DNA from: Fragilaria crotonensis
Taxonomy: Eukaryota; Bacillariophyta; Fragilariophyceae; Fragilariales; Fragilariaceae
Assembly: GCA_022925895.1 (NCBI GenBank)
Contig: JAKSYS010000536.1
Location: 1 to 43,283 of the forward strand
Direction of reading: 5' to 3'
DNA length: 43,283 nt
In this document: piece by piece, positions 29,905 through 40,743 of the stretch
Position numbering within the stretch: position 1 is the stretch's first letter
Layout of the letters: every line of letters starts with the position of its first letter
Program-made: the position numbers and the translations under genes
Notes under the pieces: model-generated
Seen by the model: only the letters and a program-made list of their open reading frames with translations
Databases searched by the model: none
What the model was told of the DNA's origin: nothing

Positions 29905-31855
29905 ATGTTGGCATCTAAAAGAAAAAAGGATGACAGTCAAGCACTATTCACATTCTCTCCATTCGGCCTTAGCTGTCGGAGATGTGAGAATAATGTTAGC
30001 CTTCAGATAGATGCGAGAAGCATTCAAATCCACCTGAAGAAACATGGACTTAACAGCAGGGCCTTTTTAGTACGTACACTTGTTGATGGATTCATGTCAC
30101 AAGTTCTCAATGCAAAGGCATCAGGTTCAATTGAACCCTACAAAAGTGACAACAATACCTATATGGGCTTTGCATGCATTTGTGGGCGAGTTTTTCAATT
30201 GAGAAAGGATAGTGCACTTCGTCATTGCATAAAAGCAGGTTGCGACCCTTCTCAATTGAAGGAGATTGAGCTCATCAAGCTCTGTTGTGGTCGATACGTG
30301 TCCCAGATACAAGTCAATTCTTTTTTCAACGATGCATCTCGTGTCACAAAACAATTTGATTATTGTCAGACACGAGCAATTTTGTTGCCATTTCTCCCAC
30401 AACGAGAAAAATATGATCACACATACACTCACATGTACACCCCCCTTATTACTGGATGTGGCGGTGGAACCCAGTTCAGTACAAAAATCAAAGATGACTA
30501 TGTCCTGATTCATTCACCACCAAGTCAAGCTGGAGAGTTACTTCTTACAAAAATTCACACGCAAGCTGAAAATTGGCTGTTAAATTTTGCGCAGAAGAAT
30601 ATTTTGATGGTTCCAGGGAATCTCCGTGCTGGACTGCAAAATTTTGATTGTGGTGATGTCAATGATGTTTCACAACTGAAGACATATACAATGCAGCACG
30701 ATCCAACCAGCTTACTATCTGAATTGAAGAAGCTTTTATCCTATTCCTATCGCAAGGGCCTTTTTGCAACAAGAGGTTTTGATGAAAAAGATGACTTTGC
30801 AGTCGCATATTTTCTGAAAGATTTTTTGCTTGAAGTTCCGCCATCCGTTGCCACACATCCGTTTGCGGTGGAATTCTGTCTCATGTTTCCATTTCGTGTA
30901 TCTGCTCAGGAATCAAAAATCTCTTTGATATCCTGTGACACGGTGTCATCGTTATTCGCCAAGGTAGCATCGCTTCTGAAAGCAGCAGTATGCTCCGTCA
31001 TCTGTTCTTTTTCAGAGCAGTCATCAACTCATTCTGGAGATTTGCTTGTGTCATCTGTTCCATTACTCCATATTCTTTCACCAATGGTTTGACAAATAAG
31101 AGAAATGCATGAACGACTACCAAAAAGGCAAAAAACTATGAGTGACTCTGGTGGAAATATCATTGTTGACCAATATGCATTTCCATACGACATCTGGTCA
31201 CGCATAGTTCCCACAGCTGTCACCTTGATGCGGGAGTCATTAACTCATTTGGCTGATGGTTCCTGGTGGGAGCCTGTGGTTGATCCATCAACATTTATCA
31301 GAGTCCGTGCCGATGATGACACGGCAGACATTTCGTTGCTCGATGTCACTCCCTGTTGGAATGTTGGACTTTCTTTCCTTGCTGATCAGTTGGATTGTTT
31401 AACGGCACTGTTGAAGATGGCATTTCATGGTTTTGGAGGAGGATCGGCAAGGATGAGAGAGTTGACAGAACCGACTATGTTTCACTGTGTGTACAGCAAT
31501 GATGCCGTTTATTACTCCATGACGTCACTGAAGGGTTTTAACAGTTCTTCTCGTCGTCGGTTCAAGAAAGTCGAGCGAAAACTCCCACCTGTCATCACTC
31601 GATACTTTTTGTTGTACCGATCTCTCGTCAATGCGAATGTGAATCCTTTTTGAGCAATCCGATTCCCTTTTGATTTTTCCAAAGCGGAGAACACCTTCAA
31701 ATTATGGAATTCCAAATGTGATCAGGAATATTTTCAATTTGGATTCATCACCCGATATGCGGCAGATTCGTCAGTTTTGGGCTTGTGTATCGGAATTTCC
31801 ATCAGAAGGTGCAAAATGTTTACTTTATTTTTACTTGGTAAGAGTTACCGAGTAA
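29905..31855 (+). pseudogene. Interrupted zinc-finger ORF group of a probable mobile element
   Basis: Three open segments read as one protein. 29905-31092 (395 codons) ends at a TGA. 31093-31653 continues in the same frame and ends at a second TGA. 31654-31855 is best read one base shifted. Residues 24-47 are C-x2-C-x15-H-x3-H, and residues 91-113 are C-x1-C-x13-H-x5-C, two zinc-finger-like motifs. Near 31430-31470 comes FGGGSARMRELT, then SLKGFNSSSRRR, LPPVITRYFLLYRSL and MRQIRQFW. This layout recalls domains found before RecQ-like helicases in fungal telomere-linked and mobile genes, and, more loosely, box I of tyrosine recombinases (G-x-R-x-x-E-L). No helicase follows. Whether the stops are errors or decay is open. 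The function is unproven. Confidence 0.4.
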
Positions 31856-31884
31856 TGACCTCCGATCTGTAACATCTCAACTAT

Positions 31885-31920
31885 AAATGGTTACTATAAC
31901 CATTTTGGTTGATAAAACCA
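31885..31920. terminator. Two adjacent hairpins between converging genes
   Basis: AAATGGTTA (31885-31893), loop CTA, TAACCATTT (31897-31905) is a perfect 9-bp stem with a 3-nt loop. It is followed at once by TGGTT (31906-31910), loop GATAA, AACCA (31916-31920). They sit 30 bp past the end of the plus-strand ORF group and about 300 bp from the end of the minus-strand gene. A 3'-end or transcription-stop role is a guess from position. Confidence 0.4.
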
Positions 31921-32217
31921 TAAAATGTTGTCTTTCACCAATTTAATCACAATCTAATGTTACAAATCAACATATTTTGCTAGATATGACCTTTTGAGCA
32001 ACTATATTTCTTTGTCTTGATCACTGTTTTATGGTTGCTCCTCGCAAGTTTTGTTCATTAATTTGTTGTCCAGTAACCAAACAGATGTTGCTTTTTCACC
32101 AGATGTTGTATCCTGTAAGCATTTCATTCTACAAATAGTATACAGCTATTTTCTTTGCATATTGGCTCATCGTAGTGCTAGAAGAAATGTTTAAACTAGT
32201 CTCTCAAGTCCATTTGC

Positions 32218-33890
32218 TTAGTCGTCCAAGTCCCATGCTGCCTCGACCGGCAGTGCTTCAGTTCCTTCCGCCGCATTGTTGTCACCATGACCCTCCTGTT
32301 CGTGTTGTGCATTGTTGTCATCTATTCCCGCCTGAGCCCTGCAAAATGCCATCAACTCCCTTTCCATTTGTTCCGATTGCGCGCTTGCTATTGAAACGTG
32401 CAGTTCCATCACGGCTCCACCCACCATACTTGCAGTGCCCATTTTTTTGCTGTATACCTTCCTGGGATTTTTGGCGCCGCCTTCTTCTTTTGCCTGTTGC
32501 CGTTGGTTCCCACCTGTCTTGCTGTATTGTCGTTAGCAACTTCATTAGCGCGTGCCTTTTCCTCCTCTGCCAGAACGGTAACCCACTTTTCCATATAATT
32601 ATCGATGAGCAACAAACCAAACGCTTCATCACTTTTAGTTACAAGTTTTCCACCACGCCCATCTGCGGCTTTTGACACCAACGTGGTCTTCTTTGCATTT
32701 CTCCACTGCCTTGCCCCGCATACACATTCCAAGAACGTGTCAAAGAACCAGAAGAATGCATTCTTCTCTCTTTCTGTTGTTGCTCTCCTGAGCTTACAGA
32801 ATTTGTCAAAACTGTAAAACTCTTCTCCACGTTGTTTGAACTCGGCGATTGCTTTCCTTGCAAGTGCCCCACCTGTTTGTTCGCACGAACTCCTCTTCGT
32901 ATTCAATGCATGATTAAAACAACTTTCGTACAGCATTTGAAAACTTACACGCTTGTTAGGCTCCACTTTTTCATGATTCATCACCAACTGGAATGCTCTT
33001 TGGAACATTGCGTCGTTATTAATGAACTTGATTCGGCGGAATACATCTGATTTAACAAATTGAGTAACACGATCTGCCACATGCTTCTCTTGCTTCTGAA
33101 TAGATTTAGCTTTTGACAAGCCACGAACCGAAATGCCAACATCAATAATCTGACGTGACGGCAACATGACATTAGGATTTGAATTGTTTGGAGGATCCAC
33201 TGCACCTTGCTGGGTACTGCGGTTCAACTCCTTGCGACGAGCCTCAGCCCTCATTGCTGCGGCTTCTGCCTCGTCCTCCATTTCCTTCGATACCCATTGT
33301 ATCTCTGTCGACGTCCCCTGCTGTCATCCTCATCTGATGAAGTTGACGACCAGCCATGCTTTTCCTTGTTTTCAGCGTCGTTGTTGTTGGCGGGTTCCTT
33401 CTGTCCCCCGTCGTCATCACTTGATTCGTCCTGCACAGCATCCTCATACACCTCCTCTTCATCATCCTCCTTGTCATCGTTCTCCTCATCAACATACTCC
33501 TCTGATTTGGATGTGCTTTCAATGTCATCGAGTATCAACTTCTGTACCACCAATTTTCTTGGTTTAATTGACTTTCTCTTCTTACCAGCACCAGCAACAC
33601 GTTTCTTTTTGTTCTTGGTGGTCACACTTTCGACAGCATCGGATTCGTCACCATCAGGTTTGCCCTTGTCACCATCCGCCGGATCATTTGTTGTTTTTGT
33701 ACGCTTATGATTTGCAGCAGCAGCACTTTCATTTACCTTCTTTCGTTTGTTATTTGTCGTTTTCGTAGTCTTTGATCCTCCGCCTTTCGTTACATGCTGC
33801 TGTAGTTGTGCAGCTCCGCCTTTACGGGTGCGTGCCTGCTTCTTGCGTGGTGATGTCCAAGAAGCTGCTTTGGCTGCTCCTCTGGCCATG
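32218..33890 (-). CDS. Nuclear-looking protein of the AT-rich island, function unknown
   Basis: Starts at the ATG at 33890 (MARGAAKAASWTSPRKKQ). The first 200 or so residues are low-complexity with many Lys/Arg clusters (KKKRVAGAGKKRKSIKP) and a long Asp/Glu-rich stretch, suggesting a nuclear, DNA-associated protein. The folded part, about 33330-32400, has STEIQWVSKEMEDEAEAA, a helical region, FYSFDKFCKLRRA, NAFFWFFDTFLECVC and SDEAFGLLLIDNYMEKWV. From memory, similar D-E-A-F-x-L-L and E-N-Y-x-x-x-W patterns recur in uncharacterised proteins scattered through marine algal genomes, often near transposons. Apparent frame breaks lie at about 33325 and 32440. The tail (GTEALPVEAAWDLDD) is acidic. 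No catalytic motif is recognised. About 555 residues. Confidence 0.45.
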
Positions 33891-34245
33891 ATGCATGTAT
33901 CTTTAACTACAAGCAAGTGTGAAAAAGGAAGTGTGAGAAAGGCAACAATTCGTAGGATTCATGTATACTACACCATGCGTTTTGAATCAGAAAGGGATTT
34001 TTGAATGCGAAGCAGTTCGCCATGTTTGTTTAATTTATACCGTCACATGATTAAAACATAATTTTTTACAGTACAAAATCAACATACATGCGTAAGATAT
34101 ATCATGTGTTGTGTTTGAATGCAGGTTGATGGTCAGTACTCAACAGCTGAGTTAAGTCATACGTTGAGTTTAGTCGTATCTGTTGTTGACATTCCCGCAT
34201 TCCTGCATTCGTTTCATTGTTTGTACCGCAACCACGTAGCATTGC
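33891..34245. other. Upstream region of the island's minus-strand gene
   Basis: AT-rich and without genes. An imperfect direct repeat, GAGTTAAGTCATACGTT (34149-34165) and GAGTTTAGTCGTATCTGTT (34166-34184), adjoins the inverted repeat ACTCA/TGAGT at about 34138-34152. No terminal inverted repeat matching the island's left edge was found by eye. Confidence 0.4.
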
Positions 34246-34264
34246 ATATATATATATATATATA
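34246..34264. repeat. (AT)n tract at the 3' end of the LINE
   Basis: A run of about nine AT dinucleotides. In LINE sense it follows AAAATAAACTCTT and may be its 3' tail or the target site. Confidence 0.7.
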
Positions 34265-34609
34265 AGAGTTTATTTTTACCACTATTTGTTTTACTTAGAT
34301 ACATATATACTAAACTCTTCTTACATGTTTATCAGATGTCTACTTCTAGGCAGCTGCATTTCATGTTGCTGGCCTCTCGGGCGGGCGGATGTTGTAGTGG
34401 CTGCTTGTGACGATTGGGTGGCGAATACCACACTTAGTCAGTCTGAGTGAGAGCCTGGGCTGGAAGGCACCCACTCGGGTGTGTGAAGTACTGTCGTATC
34501 GGTACTTGTTGTAATGTCGGATGGTTGATGATCAGAGCACCCGTGCGGACGGTAGTAGGATGGGGCAGGGCAGGTGCAGCGTCTGTCGCATATGGAAAAT
34601 AGTTGGACA

Positions 34610-37600
34610 TCATTTGTTGTCGGGAACCTTGTGATGTTGCATGGGATGTTGCAAGTCTAACGAGGCGCAACCACCGTTGTTTTTGCGCCTATCGCGTAGG
34701 AGTCTGTCTTCCAGTGGCACGGTGAAGTAGCTCTGAAGTATGGGAGAGAACGTGGCTTTGAGATCATACACTGTGGTGATCTCATGATTGAGTTGGGCAT
34801 GAAGGATGGCGTCACTTTCTTCTGTGTTCGCATGGAGAGCTTCATTTCTACTTTTCCAGATGGAGAGGGAGTAGTCTTGGAGAGCTTGAACGACCACTGC
34901 CAGGTGATTGATTGTTGTTATGGATCGCCGTGCCGCTTGTCGTGCTTGTGGGGGGCCGTCGGAAAACAGTGTTCCCCAGGAGAAACTAATGAGACTGGGA
35001 TTGGACGGCGCGATCGATAGCCAGCTGATAACCACTGAGACACGACGGGAGGGTCGGTAGCTCCATCGGATGAAGGGTCCATTGCGTGACTGCACGAAAA
35101 ATTGAATTGCCACCGACGCAGTCGCCAAGTGCCTTCTTCAGAACCACTGTGGCATCATATCTCGCCATCATTGCCTGAGGCGAGCGGCAGCTGAGGAGGT
35201 GCTCAAAGTCTTCTGAAGAGGCACAGTACGGGCACGCACGGAGCGTATCTTGACGAGCGCTTCCGTGTTTTCCGCGTTGAACTCCTAAGTTCAACCAGTT
35301 GTGAACGAGCTTGGAGCGTGTCGGTGCGTTATCCATGCGTGTACGATGGCCACATGTCGAGAAAGACTCCCATGCAATGGCCGACATGGTACTGTCTTCC
35401 CACCGGTATTTTTGTTGAAGGAAGAGTTGATGCCTGCGGGAGGTTATTTCATCTCGAAGGTATGGGATGTAGCGCGAAGATATGTTTTGCTTTCCAAGGA
35501 AAACTTCCACTGGTAGATTGAGCGGACATGGGGAACAAGATTGAGTGCTTTCCTTGTCGTTGTTTCGACCTTGACGTTGCAGGTGAGTTGCGGCCATTTC
35601 ATCACATAAGGTACGCAACTGCACCGCAAATGGAAGGCGGTCAAAATTGTTGTGGTATCCTCGGCATGGCTGTGCACATGGTATAGGAGGCAACGATGTA
35701 TGATTTCGGAGCAGCCCTTATTGTACTTAGAATATCGGCGTTGTCGGCAAACTTCCGTGTGGGAATTTGATCGCGAATGGAGGAGACTATCTTTACTGCG
35801 CTGGCACTGTTCGCGTAGAATTTGAATTTGCACCGAATGGCGCACGAGTGATAATTGCTGAACTCTTGGAGTATAGAGTCACGGACGCAATGGCAGTTAC
35901 TGCACTCGAAGTGAGCTCTGGCATTTGTGCCAACCATCGACCGGTCCAGTATTTACAACCAGCTGCTCTTTTCCAGGAGTACAAATAATCCATGAGAAGG
36001 ATCCTCGATGGTTTTGCCTTCCTCCACTTGTACCAATGTACAGTGTGCACTCAAGTTGGAGGTATTGTAGTAGAGTCTGCTCAGCATCGCATGCTGACAA
36101 GGAGATGGTTGAGAGCAATCTAAGTTCCGCCTCCGGAAGTTGTTGCATCCATTCTTGAAATGTCGTGGCCTCTGCAGACAAAGATGGAAACGAGACGCTC
36201 GAGGCTGACGCATGGAGTATATAACAACCAGTGACATCAGTTGGTGCGGCGAAGTGAGGCACCGTAGCAGAGTACCAATCCGGGGTGCTGTCGTAGAAGG
36301 TACTTGAGCTAGCAGTGCCGTCAGGCCGAAGGAATTGTTGTGGGAAATGAATCGCCACGTCGCAATTTCCAGTGCGATGGTGTGGATTCAGTCGATACAG
36401 GTTGGAATCCCATAACATGTTACTCCATATCATATTTGATTCCTGCCGCCAGTGTCCGAGTGGGTGAGAAGGCAGAGGGTGTCATTGGATGCTGGAGTAA
36501 GAAGGAGACTGCGGAGTAATTTTCTCCAAAGTCCGCGTTGGCCACCGGAGATGCTTTGTTGCCTTGCAAAAGTAAACCTTGATTTTCGATCTGGAATTGG
36601 CTTGCCTTGCCAGCTCAACTGATGAAGGTGATTGCCGCATGCCGACGCAATGTCACTAACGGTGGTGACTTGAAGGAAGATCCGGACAAGGTTGATATCA
36701 ACTAGCTCCTGTCGTGACAGTTGTAGAGTCAATGCATGATCCATGAGAAAGCTATCATGCTCGCGAGCCGATTGCGGAATCCGATTCGATTGTATGCGAA
36801 GGGAGATGTCGAACTTTGAACAGAATTGCCTCACATGTAAGAGCCAACAGTCCGTGAGATAAGGAAGGGTTCTAGTGGGTTGGTGGAACAGATCAAATGA
36901 GACCCCGGCTTCGAGTTGTAGGTGAAGAGAGATCAGGATGACATTGCCCACTTTGTGACCTGTGCCGATAAAATCTAGAAGGGATTGAAGTTGGGAGAGA
37001 CCCTGTTCGATTCTAAGATCACTCAATCCGCAGCCAAACACGTGTTGTGGAGCAAAAGCGACAGCGTGTGGATAGTGTTGGTTGTATCCTAAGGCGTTGA
37101 GGGTGCTGGCAGTCATCTTGGACTGAACTTTGTGGAGATCCGCATCGCTCAGAGATATCACAGGAAGGGAGTATTTAACCGCCGGTAGGTAGAAGGAGTT
37201 ATAGAACGATCTGGAGAGGCCAGGGATAAGTGTGATTGCCTGAGGCGTCGTGCAAGGCCGTCAAATTTCTGTTTCATAGTGGACGCATGAAATTTGAAGG
37301 TACCCATAAAGTTCATGTGAACTCCAAGTCCTTTTATTTCGAGGGTATTGCTATGCCGCTGTATGACATGGTGTTCCGGGTTGTCGCCGCTTGTCATTAT
37401 CAACAGTGGGTCGTGTTCTGATAGAGGTTGGAGCACTGGTCGTCCGTTTTTCCATGTCCAGTACTGCATGGTCCAAGAACATTTGACAGATTCAGACTTC
37501 CGCCTGATATGTATAATAGGCGTTCCCACATTTGGCCTGCTTGACACAGGTACTCAACCAGAGCTTCAGGAGAAAGATCTCCCGTGTGGTCGACGATGCC

Positions 37601-40600
37601 TTGATTCGTGTCATCGACGAAGGCACCAACCCGCCATTCCGCCAGGATTTCCTTCCACGGGTCGGAAAATGATAGTGCTGGGATGTTGTCTTCTTTTGAC
37701 ATTGTATCAAGCGAGTTGAGTAAGATAACCACAAGACTTAGCCAGATGGCAGGAGATGCGCCACTTCCTTGTCCCGTGCCAAACAGTGGCTCGTCAGGGG
37801 AGCTCGTGTACTGATTGGAGGAGATACCGTAACCGTGCTTTACCGCATACTTCATATAGAAGAGAGTCTCGGCTTGGCATCGGATCACATGTGGTGGCAT
37901 TCCGAGTCGGCGACAGGCAATCATGCCCAGAGACGTAATAATTCGATCATAGCAGCCTGTGGCATCGTTATCCATGTGTGCACTGTTGCTTTTTGTTTGA
38001 CGTATCAGATCTTTTTCCATACGAGAGAGAAAAAGCGCATCAGTGGTCATACGACGCGGGCGTGATCCATGTTGTTGATCATTTAGTGCGTTTGAAATTT
38101 CCCCATTGCGAACTAATCTTTTTCCAAAGAGAATCTTAAGGAACAGGTTATAATCTGCTTCAAAAAGGTGTATCACTCGCAACCGAGTAAGATAAGGCTT
38201 TCCGTCATCTTTCTCAATCATTGGGGTAACGGATGAGGTCCATCTGTCTGGTGCGAACCCATATTGTATCGGTAGGTTCAACATATCAGTATGGAGAGCT
38301 GCTACTTGGTCATCCAGAATGGCAGTGCGATAGTGACCCAGGTGTCTTCCGGAAGGGGAAGTGGATGTAGACTCCTTCCATTTCTTCACGTTTGATTTGA
38401 ATTCGTCAAGTGTGATATGAGATGTGATATCCATCACGGACTCTGGACGTTTACATTCCTCAAGAAACACTCGCAGCTCCTACTCATAGTGAGACCCATG
38501 TGTTCGATGCAGAAACCATTTACAATGTTGTCAGCTTCTTCTGTTAGACCATCATATCCGACCATGTCATACAGCTCACCATGCCCAAATGGGGTTTCAT
38601 GTGCCTGACGAAACCAGGCCCGATTATACGTCATAAGTTCATGTTCAATTTCCTCACTGTCCAAAATTGTCGTGTATTCAACTGATGTCTTGTCCGATTG
38701 CGCCATCTGGATCAGATTTGCTTTGGTGAGCGAGCCATCCGGTTGACAAAATTTAGATGCGACTTTGGGTTTCCGAACGCCAACAGGGACAAACAGTTTT
38801 GATAGTCCAGCTCCATGACTTGTCGTGGACATGGAGCAGTGAATAGCTCGGAAAGGTTTCCGCATTTGTTCGGTGTTCAAGAGCTGAAGTATGCGTCGAA
38901 TTTTTCCTTGATTTGCAGTGATATTGGCGTTTCCCTGAGGTTCCAACGCTTGGTACATTGCAAGATTCGAGTGTAGGTGTTCCGCACGGTAATCGAATGC
39001 TGAGTTGCGTATCTTCTTCAGGACCGCTATAGATTCTTTCCACTTAGCTTTAACTTTCGGCATGTCGTTGCCTTCATCGTCAACGAGTGAAATATTCAGG
39101 GAGCCAAGGCGTTGTTTGAGACGGGCAATAACAAAGGCCAGTGATGATCGACTTTCCAGTTCTTTGAGCCGAAGGTTCCAATACCTCGTCAAAAGTCCCG
39201 CTTCTCGCAGTTTTGGCGACCATGCATATTTTCCCGATGGACGCTTTGCTTCTTTTTCTGCATGAATCATAGCCCGAGTTATATCACGATCAATGACGTC
39301 GTAACTTTCTTTGCATTGGCGAGGAGTGAGAGAGGCGGCCACGGTGACTAAATCTCGAACTCGACCGTCAATCTTGTGATCAGCGCAGTATTTTTTGAGT
39401 GCTTCCAGGTATCTGTCGACAGACATCTGATTTTCCGAATTTAAGCCCCTCGCAGGTGCAGGTGTGATCGCATCCACCGCGCCCATGAGTTCAGTAAAGT
39501 CAATGTCAATGAAGAGGCCTCGATGTTTCGAGAAGATGCCATTATCATACGCCAGAAAGCCTGCTCGTCGTACATTGCGCAAGAGCAGGAGTGCCCAGCA
39601 TGTAATCAATTTTTCGATCAAGACCGTATTTGTAGGTTGCAGGAGGAGATTCCGGTCCCAAGCAGTGCAAGTCCATCAGAGTGCATTCCTCCATAAGATG
39701 ACTTATTCCGTGGGAGGAGTCCTGACCTGGAGTCTCATTTGCGTCGAGAGACAAGAGGATTTCATGTCCTGCAGTTTGTAGATCATTTATCATAGTACTG
39801 ATATCGGAGATAAATTGTTTTCGAACGTTTGGCTTTTTACACCCTGCGACAAGAGTAGTGCGTACTGCTGATCATAGAATCCAAATCCTGCACTTGGTTG
39901 CTGTCTCGGACTTCGGTAGGCGGTTATAACGGTGAGCCGTTTGCCTCGCTTGCCAAGAAATGTGAGGCCCGACCATCTCCCAAGACCAGTAGGATCCACA
40001 ATTATTTTTCCTGTGCTTCGAGAAGCCCATTTTCCAGTGGTCGCCATGAATGTGCCGCCGGGTTGGTAGCTACTACTATTGCGTCTGCTGTCTCTCTTAA
40101 CCGGTGGGAGAGTACTGGAGGAGAAAGCACTGCGAGCGGTAGTAAAATGCGAGCGAAGTGGTTGGTGAAGACTTCGACGGACAGACATGTCCGAGAAGTC
40201 GAGACCTGGATCAGCCCAGCAGAAAGTGCCTACATGAAAGTGGGCCATGCTTGAGACGTAAAGATCGATTTCATCTGCATCGTGTCGAAGACCGTCAACA
40301 TTCTGAAAGTACACTCTATGGTTGTCTTCTGGATGCGCGACAATAGAGTCACCCCAGGAAGAATCTGTCTCAGGAGCATCAGCTGTGCCGGAGACGGAGG
40401 GAAAGAAATCAAGTAAAGTAGAAGGGCGAAAGTCTTGCCGTTGTTGGTCAAGGAGCGGATTCCCTGGTGGCACGGATTGACGGACGGGGGCCGAAGTATC
40501 GATTCCAGGGAGAATGACTCGAGGTGTTGTTCCCGGAAGTGGGGATAACACCTGAGTCAGAACGAGGGCACCAAAGATCAAAATGATCCCTCTCCGCTCG

Positions 40601-40743
40601 AGCCCATGGAGTCGTTGTATTGAAGGCGCAAGTCGGGGATGCCGTTGGTTTATGGCGTTTGGTTCGGTTTTTTTAACTGGGGTAGTTAGAAGAGAGAGCA
40701 ACAGTGTTGCTCTCTCCTCCCGTCTGAGGAAACAGCTGGACAC
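34610..40743 (-). CDS. LINE ORF2: APE endonuclease, reverse transcriptase, RNase H-like, CCHC (interrupted)
   Basis: Order of motifs on the minus strand. Endonuclease at about 40330-39480: VYFQNVDGL, CWADPG, SYQPGGT, GRWSGLTFLGK, LSLDANE, RKIDYMLGT, SKHRGLFIDID. Connector at about 39480-38450. Reverse transcriptase at about 38430-37400: SPSGRHLGHYR, DNDATGCYDRI (motif A), GTGQGSGASPAIW (motif B), FVDD at 37621-37610 (motif C). RNase H-like segment at about 36060-35910: LYIGTSGG, GSFSWIICTP, GPVDGWHKCQSS. Finally CPYCASSEDFEHLLSC at about 35230-35180 and an RRKNNGG end near 34660. The frame changes at about 39795, 39570, 38450, 37490, 37160, 36430, 35900 and 35050. The RNase H segment lacks the expected leading Asp and the later Glu. 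The frame opens at a GTG at 40743 without an ATG and overlaps the end of ORF1 by 71 nt. Confidence 0.7.

Noticed and set aside
31430..31855. Calling a definite Crypton-type tyrosine recombinase
   Set aside because: Only a box-I-like G-x-R-x-x-E-L and a weak second Arg region are visible; the catalytic His and Tyr could not be placed, so it stays a hypothesis.
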